A model generated the notes under the pieces. It had not been told where the DNA came from, ran no database searches, and was given only the letters and a program-made list of their open reading frames with translations. Position numbers and translations under genes: made by a program. Positions 30,258-42,915 of a stretch of DNA of 64,000 nt are shown piece after piece. The stretch spans positions 97,813 through 161,812 of the forward strand of contig SKCR01038867.1 in assembly GCA_019454045.1 (NCBI GenBank). Reading direction: 5' to 3'. How positions within the stretch are numbered: the first letter of the stretch is position 1; every line of letters starts with the position of its first letter. The DNA is from Zanthoxylum bungeanum. Taxonomy: Eukaryota; Streptophyta; Magnoliopsida; Sapindales; Rutaceae.

Positions 30258-31541
30258 GGGGGTGTATTCAATTGAGATTTTAAAAGACTATTTATGAATA
30301 AATAAGTCATGTAGATTTTAAAAGACATTTAAAGAATATAATGACTTACAATATTTTATGAAATTTCTTTTAATCAATATTTTTTACATATTAGATTTTA
30401 AAAGACTTATTTCATAAGAATTTATAAGATTTGAAAAAGAACCATTATAAATATTTTTTATTTTTTATTTTTACATTTTTAGAATCGATATTATATGGAA
30501 TGAAATCATAAATAATAAAAAAAAAAAGTTAATAAAAGTCAATCGGTTCAAGCTATAGACATTTACATCAACAATAACAGAAAATTGGATCATATGAAAT
30601 GGAATCATAAATAAAAACAAACATTCAAAATCATAAATCAATCAAAAAGATAACAAAGAAATGATAATTTTAATAAAGAAAATCAAAATCTATTATTATT
30701 CAATGTTAATATACTACAAATAGCATAATGTACTAAACTAATAAGCTATTAATATATTTAAAAGATTATTAACTAAACTCGCATTCAAGTAATCTTTCTA
30801 TATTTCATCACTAGCAGTGAACGTCTTTCTTGATTGGTAGAATGTCACCAATAGCTGTGCCACTGAAGTAAGCAAGGGTTGAACCACCTCCCAATATCAA
30901 AAACTTCAGCAACATGAATGGAGTAGCAAATGTCTCAAAGAACTTTCTCTGCTAATTTTATGTATGCATACTATAAGTTAACTAATGAATATTATAAAAT
31001 GTCTTATAAACTACAAAACAAAAAATAGTCCACAACTTGTCGGAGTTTTTCTTTATAAATCTAGTTTTGCCTCTAATAAGAGATAATGTTTATCAGTAAC
31101 AAAAGTTAAACATCAAAGGGGTGTATTCAATTGAGTTTCTACTTATTGGATTTTAGAAGATTTGTTCACGAAGAGCTAACATGTATGTTTATCTTCTGTT
31201 TTCTAACACTCAAAAAAATCTTATGTAAAAAGTCTCATGGGTTAGGGTATGATTTTTTTTATAGAGTTTGATATTTATAATTTTCACTAAAAAGTCCCAC
31301 AAAATCACACATATAAAAAAATCATTCAAAATAATTATGTTTTTCAATACCATAAGACTTTTAATTACTTGTTTAAAGTTCTGATTGAATATCACTAGAT
31401 TTGGATACACTATTTAAAAAATCATAATAGTCTTAATGGAATACCACAAGACTTTTTAGATTATTTAAAAAATCTTAATTGAATACCACAAGACTTATTT
31501 AACCCAAAAAAGTTTTTTAAAATCTCAATTGAATACACCCT
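30258..31541. mobile_element. DNA-transposon-like unit with GGGTGTATTCAATTGAG inverted ends
   Basis: The left end GGGGGTGTATTCAATTGAGATTTTAAAAGACT is mirrored by the right end, TTTTAAAATCTCAATTGAATACACCCT. A third left-type copy begins at 31118 (GGGGTGTATTCAATTGAG), so 31118-31541 may be a separate 424-bp MITE beside or inside a larger relative. Subterminal repeats of ATTGAATACCACAAGACTT fill the right side. No transposase is visible. A clear target duplication could not be fixed. Confidence 0.55.
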
Positions 31542-33896
31542 CTTAGTCTCTTTTTTGGATTTTATCTGGATTATTGTTAATTTTTTTAGCAACTTATATA
31601 AACAAGTTTCAACTTAAGGCAGCCACTCAGACGTGTATTTATTTATTCATTGACTTGATTCTTTCACTCTCTAATCTATTATCAAAAATCAAAATAATTT
31701 GCTTGACACACATGAGTTCCCATATTTTAAATATTTAGAACGGTTGATTTTAAGTTAGTTTAGTTGTAAGACATCTGTTGGTGGTAGAAATCGGCATATA
31801 AATCAAGCAGTGTGAGCTAGAAGCAGGGGTGTAATTTTCCTTGGTTGGTATTTAGGAAGTGTTAAACACTTCTCGACTCGGCAGAAATCCAGACACAATC
31901 CCCCAATTTATACCGACCATAGCATGTGCCTCGACGCGGTTTTCCATAAACCGACCACATTAGCTCGTCGGCTCGATTCAGACCTACTTTGCTCCCTTCC
32001 TAATAAGTCGAGGGGCTCAGACAGTTCAAAGTATGACGGGAATGGTTCGAATGGTTCGGAAAATGATTAGGTCGACCACTTAGCAACCGACAGAAGTCTC
32101 GAGATTATAATTTCCCTTTACACATGTCACTTCCCGGAAGTACCCACCAGGCTGTCATCATTATTAAATACATGTGGCAGTGAAGAGTTATATTGATGTG
32201 ATGGGATGTCAGAGAGCAGGTTCACTTTAAACAAGAGCAGACCTAGGGCAGGGAGCTTAATAAATGAAGCAGGTTCACGTGGAAGACTCTGCAGAATTGG
32301 GAACAGCAACCGCCTCATCTTTTCCACCTCAAACTTAGTATATTTATAAGAATAAGTATTTTAAAAAAGAAAGAAAAAGAAAAAAAAAAGAGGGGGACAT
32401 ACACACAGGGACACAAAAAATGAGTGAGGTTGAGAGAGTTTTATAATTCCCTTTGTAAAAATAGCTCGGTTCCCATACAAACCGACCACAAACAGGTCGG
32501 CCCGAGCGTATTTTAATAGTAAAACACCATCCATTTTGTGCTCGTGGACGTAGGCTGGACTCGATCCGCCGAACCACGTTAACTTCTTGTGTAAATCTGC
32601 ATGCTCTTCGCCCTCTACCGAAGTTTGCTTTTGGTTCCCTCATAACCAAACAAATTCACTGCTGAATGAAGGTTGAATCCCGGGAACAATATTCCAATAT
32701 TGTCCCTGAGATAAAAACCAGCTGTCAACAGTTGGCGCCGTCTGTGGGGAATCGGACAAGAAACAGCTCACGTTGTAAGACGATAGTGGAAGGTGGAAGC
32801 GGTGGTTTTCACCAGCAGTTCAACAGCAGAATGGATGGAGGGGAAAATGAATGGGAAGAAGCAAGCCGAAACGGAAGGAAGAAAAGATCTGTATGGACAA
32901 AAACCTTTTCTTTTTGAATTGTGGAATGAAATGTAAAAGTATTGGCCAACGGACACCCATCCGGGGTGAATTATCGAATGAAATGTAACGAGGGGGATTG
33001 GTTACATCCGTTGGCGACAGCTGACCAGACTCCTCAGTAGGAAGGAACTACGTTTCCCAAACTATTGATCGCCAGCTTCACAAGTTACTTGTGCTGGAGG
33101 ATTGATCAGAGAGCTAGTCAGCCAAAGGCGATGGAGGACGTCTGTCAGTCCAGTTCTCAATTGGTGTGGTGGTCTTCCCCGAATGAGAAGAAAGAAGGTA
33201 AAAAGTATTCGGGAAAACCACGCAAAGTGAATACTGACGGCCTCGCCCGGAAGCCTAGGGTCGATCGTGAGGTACCAGGCACCGGGGAAATGCATTGTTA
33301 AAGGAGCACTGACGGAGCGCCTGGTTCGGCAGACCCTGTGATCCAGCTCGGAAACCTTGGGATCAAGTTCAGATCGAAGGATCCCGACGGAGCGCCTGAT
33401 GCAGGAGCCAGCTTGAGCGTGAAGTTTACAACTCTGGCATACGCATCGGGAGTTTTCGGAGCTCGGATCAGAAGATGTGGTTGGACCGCGAAGCAGAAGA
33501 CATAAGAAAATAAATGCAAAAGCCTCTTTTAAAATGTCCCGCAAATAGTTGTAAGAAGGGTAGTATGTCCTATAAATATGAATAAAACTTTTTTTTTAAG
33601 AAACTTGCTCATCTCGCTTGTTTGTTAATTAAACGTGAAAGTTGTTTTCATTATTTTTTTGACATTCTCGATGCGAAGGTAATGATTTGAGGTCAGAAAT
33701 GGCACCAAATCCGTGGCACGCCAAACACTGGTGTCATTATCAAACCCCCGGGTAAAGCGCGCCGACATGGCTCTTTTCATTTTAAGTGGGAGTTACTTCA
33801 AGGGATGAAGTGCATGAGGGAGCGCGTGAACCCCTTGTGGCAGGATCAGACTCCCAAGGCCGGAGCGTAACTACCCTATGACTTATATCTTTATCT

Positions 33897-34280
33897 AGGC
33901 TCGGGGCTGGATTTGTCCTGCCGAGGCCTCTGTGTGCCATCGGCTCGGGGCTGGATTTCGTTCCGCCGGGATTGTGCTGCTGTTCGGCTCGGGGCTGGAT
34001 TTCGTTCCGCCGAGATTGTGCTATTATTCGGCTTTGGGTCGAATTTGTTCCATCAAAGACCTTAAGTACTTTGCTCAGCTCGGGTTTGGGGTGATTCCCA
34101 CCGAGTATGATTCTTCAACTGTGGATGTATCATTCCCTCATATCTAAGTACTTTGCCCAGCTCGGGTTTGGGGTGATTTCCACCGAGTCTGATTTCTTCA
34201 ACTGAGGATGTATCATTCCCCCAGAATTAAGTACTTTGCTCAGCTCGGGTTTGAGGTGATTCCCACCGAGTCTGATTCTG
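33897..34280 (+). repeat. Two short tandem-repeat arrays inside the non-coding LTR element
   Basis: The first array (33897-34050) has three to four copies of a unit of about 50 bp around GGCTCGGGGCTGGATTTCGT. The second (34070-34280) has three copies of a unit of about 90 bp around CAGCTCGGGTTTGGGGTGAT with TTCCCACCGAGTCTGATTC. No coding meaning is evident. Confidence 0.75.
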
Positions 34281-34712
34281 TGGACTAAGGGATATAACAT
34301 TCTCTTGTAACCAGATATTTCCTCTCAGCATGAAGTCCGATTACGCTCCGTCAAATGGGCCTGTCGTCAGCTCAGAAGCAAAATGTCCGTCTCATGACCA
34401 GATTCAATGGTGGTCAGACTTAAGAATCTCTCCTCACATCCAGATTTAGAGGAGCAAGCAAGGGAGGGAAGAACAGAAGTCACATGAAGTTACCAGACAG
34501 GGCGACCAGAAGAATGGCAAGGTTGCAGGCTCGGCGGAAGAGATCCTCTAGTTTCAGATACATATTCTTTGAAGAACATAAACATGAAATTCAAGCAGCA
34601 GACTTCTCAGGCAACTGGAAACATGGATGCGGCAGAACTGATAATAGTGGCAGGATTATAGGAAGATGGATGATCCGGTGCCATCAGCAGGGCAACAACA
34701 CGCCGTTTTATA

Positions 34713-34758
34713 ATAGTTCTCGGTATCAACTCACAAACTCGTTGATACCAAGAACTAT
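34713..34758 (+). other. 18-bp inverted repeat hairpin before 3' LTR
   Basis: ATAGTTCTCGGTATCAAC (34713-34730) pairs with GTTGATACCAAGAACTAT (34741-34758) across a 10-base loop with one G-T wobble. It ends eight bases before the 3' LTR, where a polypurine tract would be expected. Confidence 0.75.
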
Positions 34759-35727
34759 AAGATGAATGTTGGTGGTATAAATCATCATATAAATCAAGCA
34801 GAGTGAGCCATGGGCAGGGTGAAATTTTCCTTGGTTGGTATTTATGAAGTGTTAAACACTTCTCGTCTCGGCAGAAGCCCAAACACAATCCCCCAGTTTA
34901 GACCGACCATAGCATGTGCCTCGATGCGGTTTTCCATAAACCGACCACATTAGCTCGTCGGCTCGGTTCGAACCTACTCTGCTCCATTCCTAATAAGTCG
35001 AGGGGCTCAGACAGTTCAAAGCAAGACATGAATGGTTCAAATGGTTCGGCAAATGATTAGGCCGACCACTTAGCAACCGATAGAAGTCTCAAGATTATAA
35101 TTTCCCTTTACACATGTCACTTCCCGGAAGCACCCACCAGGCTGTCATCATTATTAAATACATGTGGCAGTGAATAGTTATATTGATGTGATGGGATGTC
35201 AGAGAGCATGTTCACTTTCGACAAGAGCAGACCTAGGGCATGAAGCTTAATAAATGAAGCAGGTTCACGTGGAAGACTCTGCAGAATTGGTAACAACAAC
35301 CGCATCATCTTTACCGCCTCAAACTTAGTATATATATATAAGAAGAAGTCTTTTAAAAAAGAAAGAAAAAGAAAAAAAAAAGAGGGGGACATACACACAG
35401 GGACACAAAAAAAGAGTGAGGTTGAGAGAGTTTTATAATTCCCTTTGTAAAAACAGCTCGGTTCTCATACAAACCGACCACAAACAGGTCGGCCCGAGCG
35501 TATTTTAATAGTAAAACACCATCCATTTTGTACCCGTTGACGTAGGCTGGACTCGATCCGCCGAACTACGTTAACTTCTTGTGTAAATCTGCATGCTCTT
35601 CGCTCTCTACCGAAGTTTACTTTTGGTTCCCTTATAACCAAACAAATTCACTGCTGAAGGAATGTTGAATCCCGGGAACAATATTCCACTATTGTCCCTG
35701 AGACGAAAACCAGCCGTCAACAACATC

Positions 35728-37834
35728 TTTAGTGAAATTACCAAGTTTATGGTTTGAATTTAACATATGGAAAAAATTAAGTTATCATTATACTAAAGTA
35801 TCAAATTATAAAATATATTTAGGCTTATAAATAGTCATATTTGTTTGGAAATAATTCTTTTAAAAAATATCTCCCACTAAGTTTGAAGACCCGAAAGTTT
35901 TTATTAAAATATAATTAACCTAGCAAATCTATTTGTACTTCAACCATATTTAGAGAAAATCATTAATTGGGAAAAAAAAAAAAACCAAGTGGCGGCTCAT
36001 CCGCACACAATATTATAATATCAGGTTATTAACGGAAAGTAACCGACCAAGCATTAAAGCACCGAGTACCGTACGATACAAACGAAGCTTATATATATAT
36101 CATTTTATTTCATGAATTGTCCTTTGATTTTCTAGATTATTACAGTCTTTGCCATCTGCTGTTTTTTCTGTCAAGAAGTTTGACCTTCATTTTTCTTTTT
36201 ATTACGTGGCCATGCCACATTTAGAAAGAAAACATCTCGCGTTTTTATTTTTTTATTTTAAGAAGATGGATTATATTAAAGAATAGACAAATTTACAAAT
36301 GATCGGACTAGAGAATCCTCGATCCAAAATCCAGCCACCGAAAAATTACAAGTAATTCTAGCTAAAAAATGAACTTGCACATTACACTTCCTAGATATGA
36401 ACATGTCATAATAGTATTAATACCACTAAAAAATCATTTAGTTTATAAAGAAATTGAAAAAAAAAAAAATTAACAATCAACTCGTCATTTTTCAAAAACA
36501 TATTATATTCATTCATCATAATTAAAGTTATGGCAATATTTCGACACAACAATAAGGCAAACTATTTGTCATAATCTCTTTTTTTTTTTGTTATATTTGT
36601 GAGTAAATTTTTAATTATGGTGCAGAATATTTGTGCATGTGTTTTTATTCTCTTAATTTTTCCAAAAATCCAAAAGTCTCATTTTTCTTCAAACTCATTG
36701 GCTTATATATGGAATTTTAGATTGAAGTGTCAACATATGTCTAGTGATGAGATGGTTACTAGTCTGTATGATGTACACCTCTCGTAGTGTATTTTGGAAC
36801 ATCAGATGGCATAACACATGTCATTATACATGCTTAATTAATCTTACATGTTGAGGTAAATGGATTGTTATCATAGTTCACTAATTTCGGTCAGAGATAT
36901 AGGTGACATCATATTTTCTACGGTATTCTGGGCTACTCTGGGTTAAGTTTGGAGTACTTCTAGTGTATTCTGAAGATTTCTGAAATGAAGTTATTCCGAA
37001 ATTAGTCTAAACCATACTAGATTTAGTTTATAGTCAAATCACTTCGGAGTAGTTTGACATTGGAAGGGTTTGACGTATTTTGGAATTTGAGTTAGGTTTT
37101 TCTCCAGAGTTATCTAGACTTTGGAGGTGATCTCTAACTCTTACTGCCTACTACTACAATTGTATCATGACATGTGTCATTCTCATAGTGAACCTGTCTG
37201 CTTATAATAGTTCCACTTCGGAAAATTATTGAGAAATATTATTCTTTACGTCGACACGTGTCCCTGATTACAGGCCTAAATCTATGCACCTACAGTTAAC
37301 ATACAATATATTCAGATAAGATATATATATATATATATATACACACACTTTACTATGTACCTTCTTCTTGTAATGGTTTTTCTTTTACCTTCCTTAATTT
37401 CTTTTTTCCTATTAAGTTTAGGACTACCTGGCTGAACGCTTAATAGGAGGATTCAAAACAGTCATATCAATCCTGGGCCAATTTGCTCTATCTCGAATAA
37501 GGTTAGTTGTATCTGAATATATGTTAATATAAATGTAGTTCTGGTCAAACTCTTATTAAATAAGTATTTATATGTAGTTGTATCTTTTTTGTTCATTGTT
37601 ATTATTATTAATGTACACGTGACAAAATATCATAAAAAATTTAGTATAATTCAGTTTAATATTGGATCCAAACCCTGTAATGAGAGTTTGAAAATGAAAA
37701 AGAAAAATATTTTGGATATTGCACATCAAATATGAACAAACCATACCATTCCTTTGGGGAAATCACACAACACACATTATAAGGAGGAAAAAAAATTGAA
37801 AAGCATGAGTGATCACAAGTAGTAGAGAAATAGA
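35728..37834. other. Intergenic region before CASP-like gene 3' end
   Basis: AT-rich with no recognised gene or intact transposon. A dinucleotide microsatellite (TA)n then (CA)n lies at about 37320-37348. Short ORFs here have no family resemblance that I can recognise. Confidence 0.4.
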
Positions 37835-38801
37835 TTAGGGTTCAGCTAAAAAGGGAGTGGATTTAGGTTTCATAAGTCTGATGATTGAAATGACAGAAAT
37901 GACCAACATGAGGCCCAGCCCAATGAAGGAAGCAATGATAGCTCCACCACCATGGTGGCAAAAGGTTTCAAATCTGTCACAAATTTTATTCCATCTTGCA
38001 TGAGAATTGCCATGCTTTCCCAGCTCTGCCATATAAACTGCTCCATGTACACCAGCTGATACCAGAGTTGTATTCAGCTGCAAGCTCACATCAAACAAAT
38101 TTGTTATTATATTACATAATCATGACAGAAGCATTAATACATTTTCCGAGTTTGTATCTCAACTGATGAGACATAAACGATAGAATAACGCGATAAATAA
38201 TTGGAAATTTCATACCATGTCAAAAATGGCAATCATGACAAGGCGACGGCCTTTGTAATCAAGCTTCCCTCCAAATAAATTCGCTGCTATCATCAGCAAG
38301 TTATGAAAGCTGACCAGTCCATTAGCTATGACAAAGAACCTGCAGGATTAAACACTTAAAATTAGCTTCCCAAATTCTTCTTTTGCATTTACAGTGATCA
38401 ATTCAATATAATGTTTTTATAGCGACTACAGTATGATACTCGTAACAGAAAAACAGTTAAAATCGTTACAAATATGACATTGAATATTACTAAAACTCGT
38501 TAAATTGATGACAGTGTGATGATCCATAGGATAAGAGGAATGAGATGAAATGGGAAAAAAAAACTTACACAAATGCAGGGGTGTGTTGAAATTTGGCTGA
38601 GAAAGTAGCCTTAATAGGAGTAGTACCAACAGTAGCAATCACAAAGGTTTTGGTTTCTTTGTTAAGTCCCATCACAATTGTGGCTGAAGCAGTGGCCGCA
38701 AATGCAAGCAGCCTCAAGACTAAAATGACCCAATCTTTAGGCTTTGTTACAGGCGCCATTTTGGTCCCTGTATTTGGCTTTGCATAATTTTCTGGAGCCA
38801 T
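37835..38801 (-). CDS. CASP-like membrane protein (CASPL1B type)
   Basis: The exons (complement) are 38569-38801, 38216-38339 and 37835-38077, totalling 600 nt (199 aa), with GT-AG introns in phase. The protein has four predicted membrane segments: WVILVLRLLAFAATASATIV (about 24-43), FFVIANGLVSFHNLLMIA (about 79-96), RLVMIAIFDMLNTTLVSAGV (about 110-129), and IIASFIGLGLMLVISVISII near the C-terminus. The conserved CASP residues are present: an arginine in TM1 (R30) and an aspartate in TM3 (D118). CASP proteins form membrane scaffolds that organise Casparian strip deposition; CASP-likes are plasma-membrane relatives whose roles are mostly unknown. ATG 38801 was chosen because the frame upstream has no ATG; a second methionine lies at residue 15. 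The gene is intact. Confidence 0.93.
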
Positions 38802-39595
38802 AAATGATTGGAAAAGAGCAAGAAACAAAGAGAAAATGATGGAAAATGAAGGGAAGTTTTATGATGCCTTGAAGAAGAGTGAAATGGGTAAATTATATAT
38901 ATGAGTTTTCGGAGGAAATTAGATGACCAAAAATCAATTGTAGTGTCTAACAAGGCAAAATGTTAGATCCAAGTAGTTTTCTTTGGGTGATCTAACCAAC
39001 CACTAATTTTCCCATCTGAGTGTTTGGTAGTTGGGAAAAATTTATCATTTTTCTTCTCAACAGAAAAATCAAACGGGAATAATTTCATTTACATTTTCTA
39101 AAAGAACAGAAGGAAGTAAAAAAGAAAGAGATCGCAAGAATATCTTCCCCATCAGACAACAACAGATATAAGAACCTCAACTCAGGCAAAACGAACTCAG
39201 AACAAACAATGCCACAGACAATTTGATACAATTTATTATGTAAAAAATAATATATAGTATATGGTCCATTATTTTGTATTCAGGAAAGATACGTGTCTCG
39301 GCCTTATATAAGCAACAAACAATAAGGTCAATTTCTGCTAATCAGACAAAGAAGGGAACAATGCCCTTTCGACTTCTCGTCTCCTCGAAATTACACAGCA
39401 GCACACATTTAAAATCTCTTCAAGACCTCAAATCAAAATAGTTTTCCTTTTTCTAAATGAATGTCAACCATAGCCATATCCAACATAATATACACAAACA
39501 ATTTCCATGTCCATCTTTCCAGCATTGTATAATAAGGATTAAGACTGCTTCCTGCCGCATTAAACAGCAAGATCTTGTAATAACCCCAATTGGGG
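38802..39595. other. Intergenic between CASP-like and LSD1-like genes
   Basis: Holds the CASP-like promoter (a TATATATA-type stretch near 38895) and the presumed 3' UTR of the LSD1-like gene. No repeat or further gene is recognised. Confidence 0.4.
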
Positions 39596-42500
39596 CTATT
39601 TTTTCTCTGTTGTCACACCAACGACAACATTGCTCACCTATAATATCCAATTCAAAGTTTCATCAGCAAAAATTAATTTTCCCAAAAGGATACATAAACC
39701 AAGAGGGGAAAATACATGAAAATGATTAAGTTGAAAATCTTACCAATTTCCCACTTTCATCAACAGACATAGGATTTTCGACGACGACAGTTTGGGTCTG
39801 AAAATAGGGCATCGGAAGGAATCCATTAAAAGAATGCCAAAAGATTCAATAAGCATCAGATAAGTCAAAAATATAAAAGTTTCTCATCAGCAAATTCAGT
39901 AACTTACAATTGAAGTAGAAGGCAATGTACCAAAGGTAGCTGTCCCATTGGGTCTGTTTGCAGGAATTGGAACCCTAGCATTTGCCATCTGCAGATAAGA
40001 GAAAGAGAGGGGAGTGAGTAAGAGGAAGCAGAAGAGAGAACTCACAAAGGTTTCGGGAGCATACATAAGGCAAAGCCTATGAAAGTGCTTTTCTTGATAG
40101 AAACAATAAGCACTCAACAAACAGATGGTGAATAAAAAGGCAAAGTAATGCAACAAGAACAGCTTAAAAGGGGTGATACAAGCCCTTTTTGTGGGAGTGG
40201 GGCCAAACAAAAACAAGTAACAAGAGGATTATCTATTCCATTCAAACCTGATCTAAGCGAAGTAAACTACAGGAACACACAGCCATGATCTAATCAAGTA
40301 AAAGCATAAAACATGCTAATCAACCACCACCAACCCCTGAAACTTCTTCTTTATAAAATACAAATGAGCAGCAAAAGGTCTAAACCATACACATCATCTA
40401 CAATCTTACAATAACTCCACCACCACGCAATGATTTTCCAATGAAACTCCGCCATGCAATAATTTTCTATTTTACTTTCAAGACTTCTGCTCTTATAGAA
40501 AATCCCTAGAAGATCACAGCGGTTCAAAAACTCCAGAGCCAAAGTGAAGAGGTTTCAAATGATAAGTATATTGAATTATACTTTTTTTGTTGGAAAGGAT
40601 GTTGAAATATACTTACATTTACATTAGTAACATACTGACAGACAGCACATTTTACTGATGGAGCTCCATATGGGTACATAAGTGTTGTCCGACAATGTCC
40701 ACAGTTGACTTGAGCAAGCTGGCTGGATGCTGTTTCATAAACAGTAAAGTAAAAACAAGTCATAATCTGAAGAGCCCAATAAATTTTTGAAAAGAGAAAA
40801 ATTGAGACAGATTAATCAGAAAAAGGAAGAATTAGGATTAGGAATTTCCACAAGTGTGTGTATGTATGTATTTATAAGAAAAGGAATCACAAAAGCAAAT
40901 ATAATTAATTGTGTAGAAATACACAATGGACCAGAAAGTACGTTACAAAAACCTGATAATCAAGAAAATAATCAGAAATTTTCTGCATAATGAACTCCAA
41001 GAACTGACCCCAACCCCTACTACAAAAACATAACTATCGATATACTTACAACTACCTCAAAACCCTTTCCCAACTAAACATTGATAAAAAAGAAAAGAGT
41101 CATCATTTAGAAGTTATAACTCAAACTTAATTGACAACAGTAAATAGCTCCCATGTTCTCTTAGGTAGAATTCGTCAAGCTCCTTATACAGTCGCAATTT
41201 ATGTCCTACAAAGGCAGTAGATACCAATTTCTTAAAAAATCTCTACTTTGAAACTCCTTTAAGAGTTACTAAAAATGGAGAATTCTACTAGGTCATGGAC
41301 TCATTGAAACAAAGAATCCCCACTTCTAAAATTGTTCGTAACGAAGAAAACTATTTAGGCAAGAGATTATGCCTATTAAAGCAGATAATTAATGGATTAA
41401 ATGCATCTTGCAAATTCAAAAGTAATTTCACATTTTCCGAGAGACTGAATGAAGTTCACATCTTGTTGTAAATGCTTTTTCGATATACCTGGTGCAAGAT
41501 TCACAGTGTGACAACAGGAGCATCTCACACTTCTTGCCCCACGTGTATACATGAGCCATGTACTGCAACCTCCACATATTAGATGAGCCGTTTCCATTCC
41601 TGCAGAGGCATTGTACAGACTGAGGTGATAAAATCTCTATCATTAGATTTAATTATACCATTGCAGAATTGAAGCTCTGTTAGTTATGTCCTTGTGTACA
41701 TTTTAATAACTAGTTCAGGAAAATTTCCTATTAAAAACAGTAAGACACGAGCAAGACAGAGTAGAAAAAGGAAAGAAAAGAATACAAAATAAGAAAATCG
41801 TGCCAAGATAGAAAGTTAAAGAAATAAAGAGACTGAGAGTAGAGAGCGAGAGATAAAAAAGTACACAAAGAGAAGAAGAGAGGGAATTAAGGAAAGAAAA
41901 AGTTAAAAGCTGTTTAGTTATGTGATCTATGGTGGAAATAAGTTAGAAAATGGTGAAAACTTGGATTACTTTCCTAGTTTCAGGACACTAATTTCTACAA
42001 AAAGTGCAATTTAATAGGACTTATTGATGGACCCCCAACTAAAACTCTTGGCTCTGCCTCTGAACTGAAAGTGATAGTTGCTCATAGATTTCATCTAGAA
42101 GGAAATATTAGAAACATTAATGCAGAATTAAACACAAGATTGTTAGCAAAGGCGAACATGAATAACTTGCTTTCTCTTCCCTCATCTTCAACAAAAATCT
42201 AAATCTCTATCCAACGTTGTCAAAAAGGTAGCACTTTACACCAAGATTTTACCTATTCTTTCTTGAAAACCAATTGAAGTTAAGATCTTGATCAAATGCT
42301 ATGTGCCTACGACATAGAGTTTTAAAGGGACCAAAAGAAGTCGGGGACAATTGTGGACAGAATTTTCAGCAAGCACAAAGGATGTGGTGCCTGAAGCAGG
42401 AATGAAATAGACTTTCAAGACTCAAGGACTGTGGCATCAACTGATTTGAAGGGATGTCAAATATTTGGTATAAGTATAACATAAGATGAATTCCTCCACC

Positions 42501-42915
42501 CTATCATGAGTGATCTTTTGAGATATCTCAGCCCAGGTAGCTAATCACCAACTGAACGCTGCAGGAAACACCAAACAAAATGGCAGTGTAGCCTGACCTA
42601 ATGTATCTCACTAATACCAGAAATCAACAATGCCTATTGCAGTAAAGTCGTACACGGAAAAACTTCCCAATACCAAAAGAAAAAAAATTCACACACCAAT
42701 TTGTCAACTCACTGAACATTGAAGTATTTAAGCATGCAGAAAACACAAATAAAATGTGCAAAGTATTAGCACACAACTTTGTAGAGCGAGCAACAAAATA
42801 TACCTGGCATAGGGACAGGTGAAATCGTATTACATAACGCACAACGAACATTTGTAGCTCCTCTAGGATAAAGAAGAACGCTCCTACACCCAATGCACGT
42901 AAGCTGACTCTGCAT
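39596..42915 (-). CDS. LSD1: LSD1-type zinc finger protein
   Basis: The coding exons (complement) are 42804-42915, 41489-41599, 40617-40729, 39908-39988, 39744-39797 and 39596-39637, totalling 513 nt (170 aa). The Arabidopsis LSD1 protein is about 184-189 aa. Three LSD1-type C2C2 zinc fingers are complete, with the CxxCR-x-LMYP-x-GA-x-V-x-CxxC pattern. They start at C7 ([14 protein letters not shown]), C46 ([14 protein letters not shown]) and C84 ([14 protein letters not shown]). Next comes the RPNGTA segment and a C-terminus with [23 protein letters not shown]1 restrains runaway hypersensitive cell death and works with bZIP and metacaspase partners in cytoplasm and nucleus. The 5' UTR seems spliced: an exon ends with a GTGAGA donor at 43223 and another donor lies at 43377. 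The start at 42915 opens two bases after an acceptor. Confidence 0.94.

Larger units (their letters stand above)
31776..35722 (+). mobile_element. Non-autonomous LTR retrotransposon, TSD ACATC
   Basis: The element is 3947 bp with LTRs 31776-32730 and 34767-35722 (about 955 bp each, highly similar). It starts TGTTGGTGGTA and ends GTCAACA. ACATC occurs at 31771-31775 and 35723-35727. The primer-binding region directly after the 5' LTR is GTTGGCGCCGTCTGTGGGGA, of the TGGCGCC type. The interior (2.0 kb) has no gag, protease, RT or integrase, so movement would need proteins from another element. The interior has tandem repeats (33897-34280) and a strong hairpin just before the 3' LTR. Confidence 0.9.

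Noticed and set aside
33062..33544. 160-residue minus-strand ORF
   Set aside because: No recognisable domain; lies in the non-coding interior of the LTR element and is probably chance in a GC-richer stretch.
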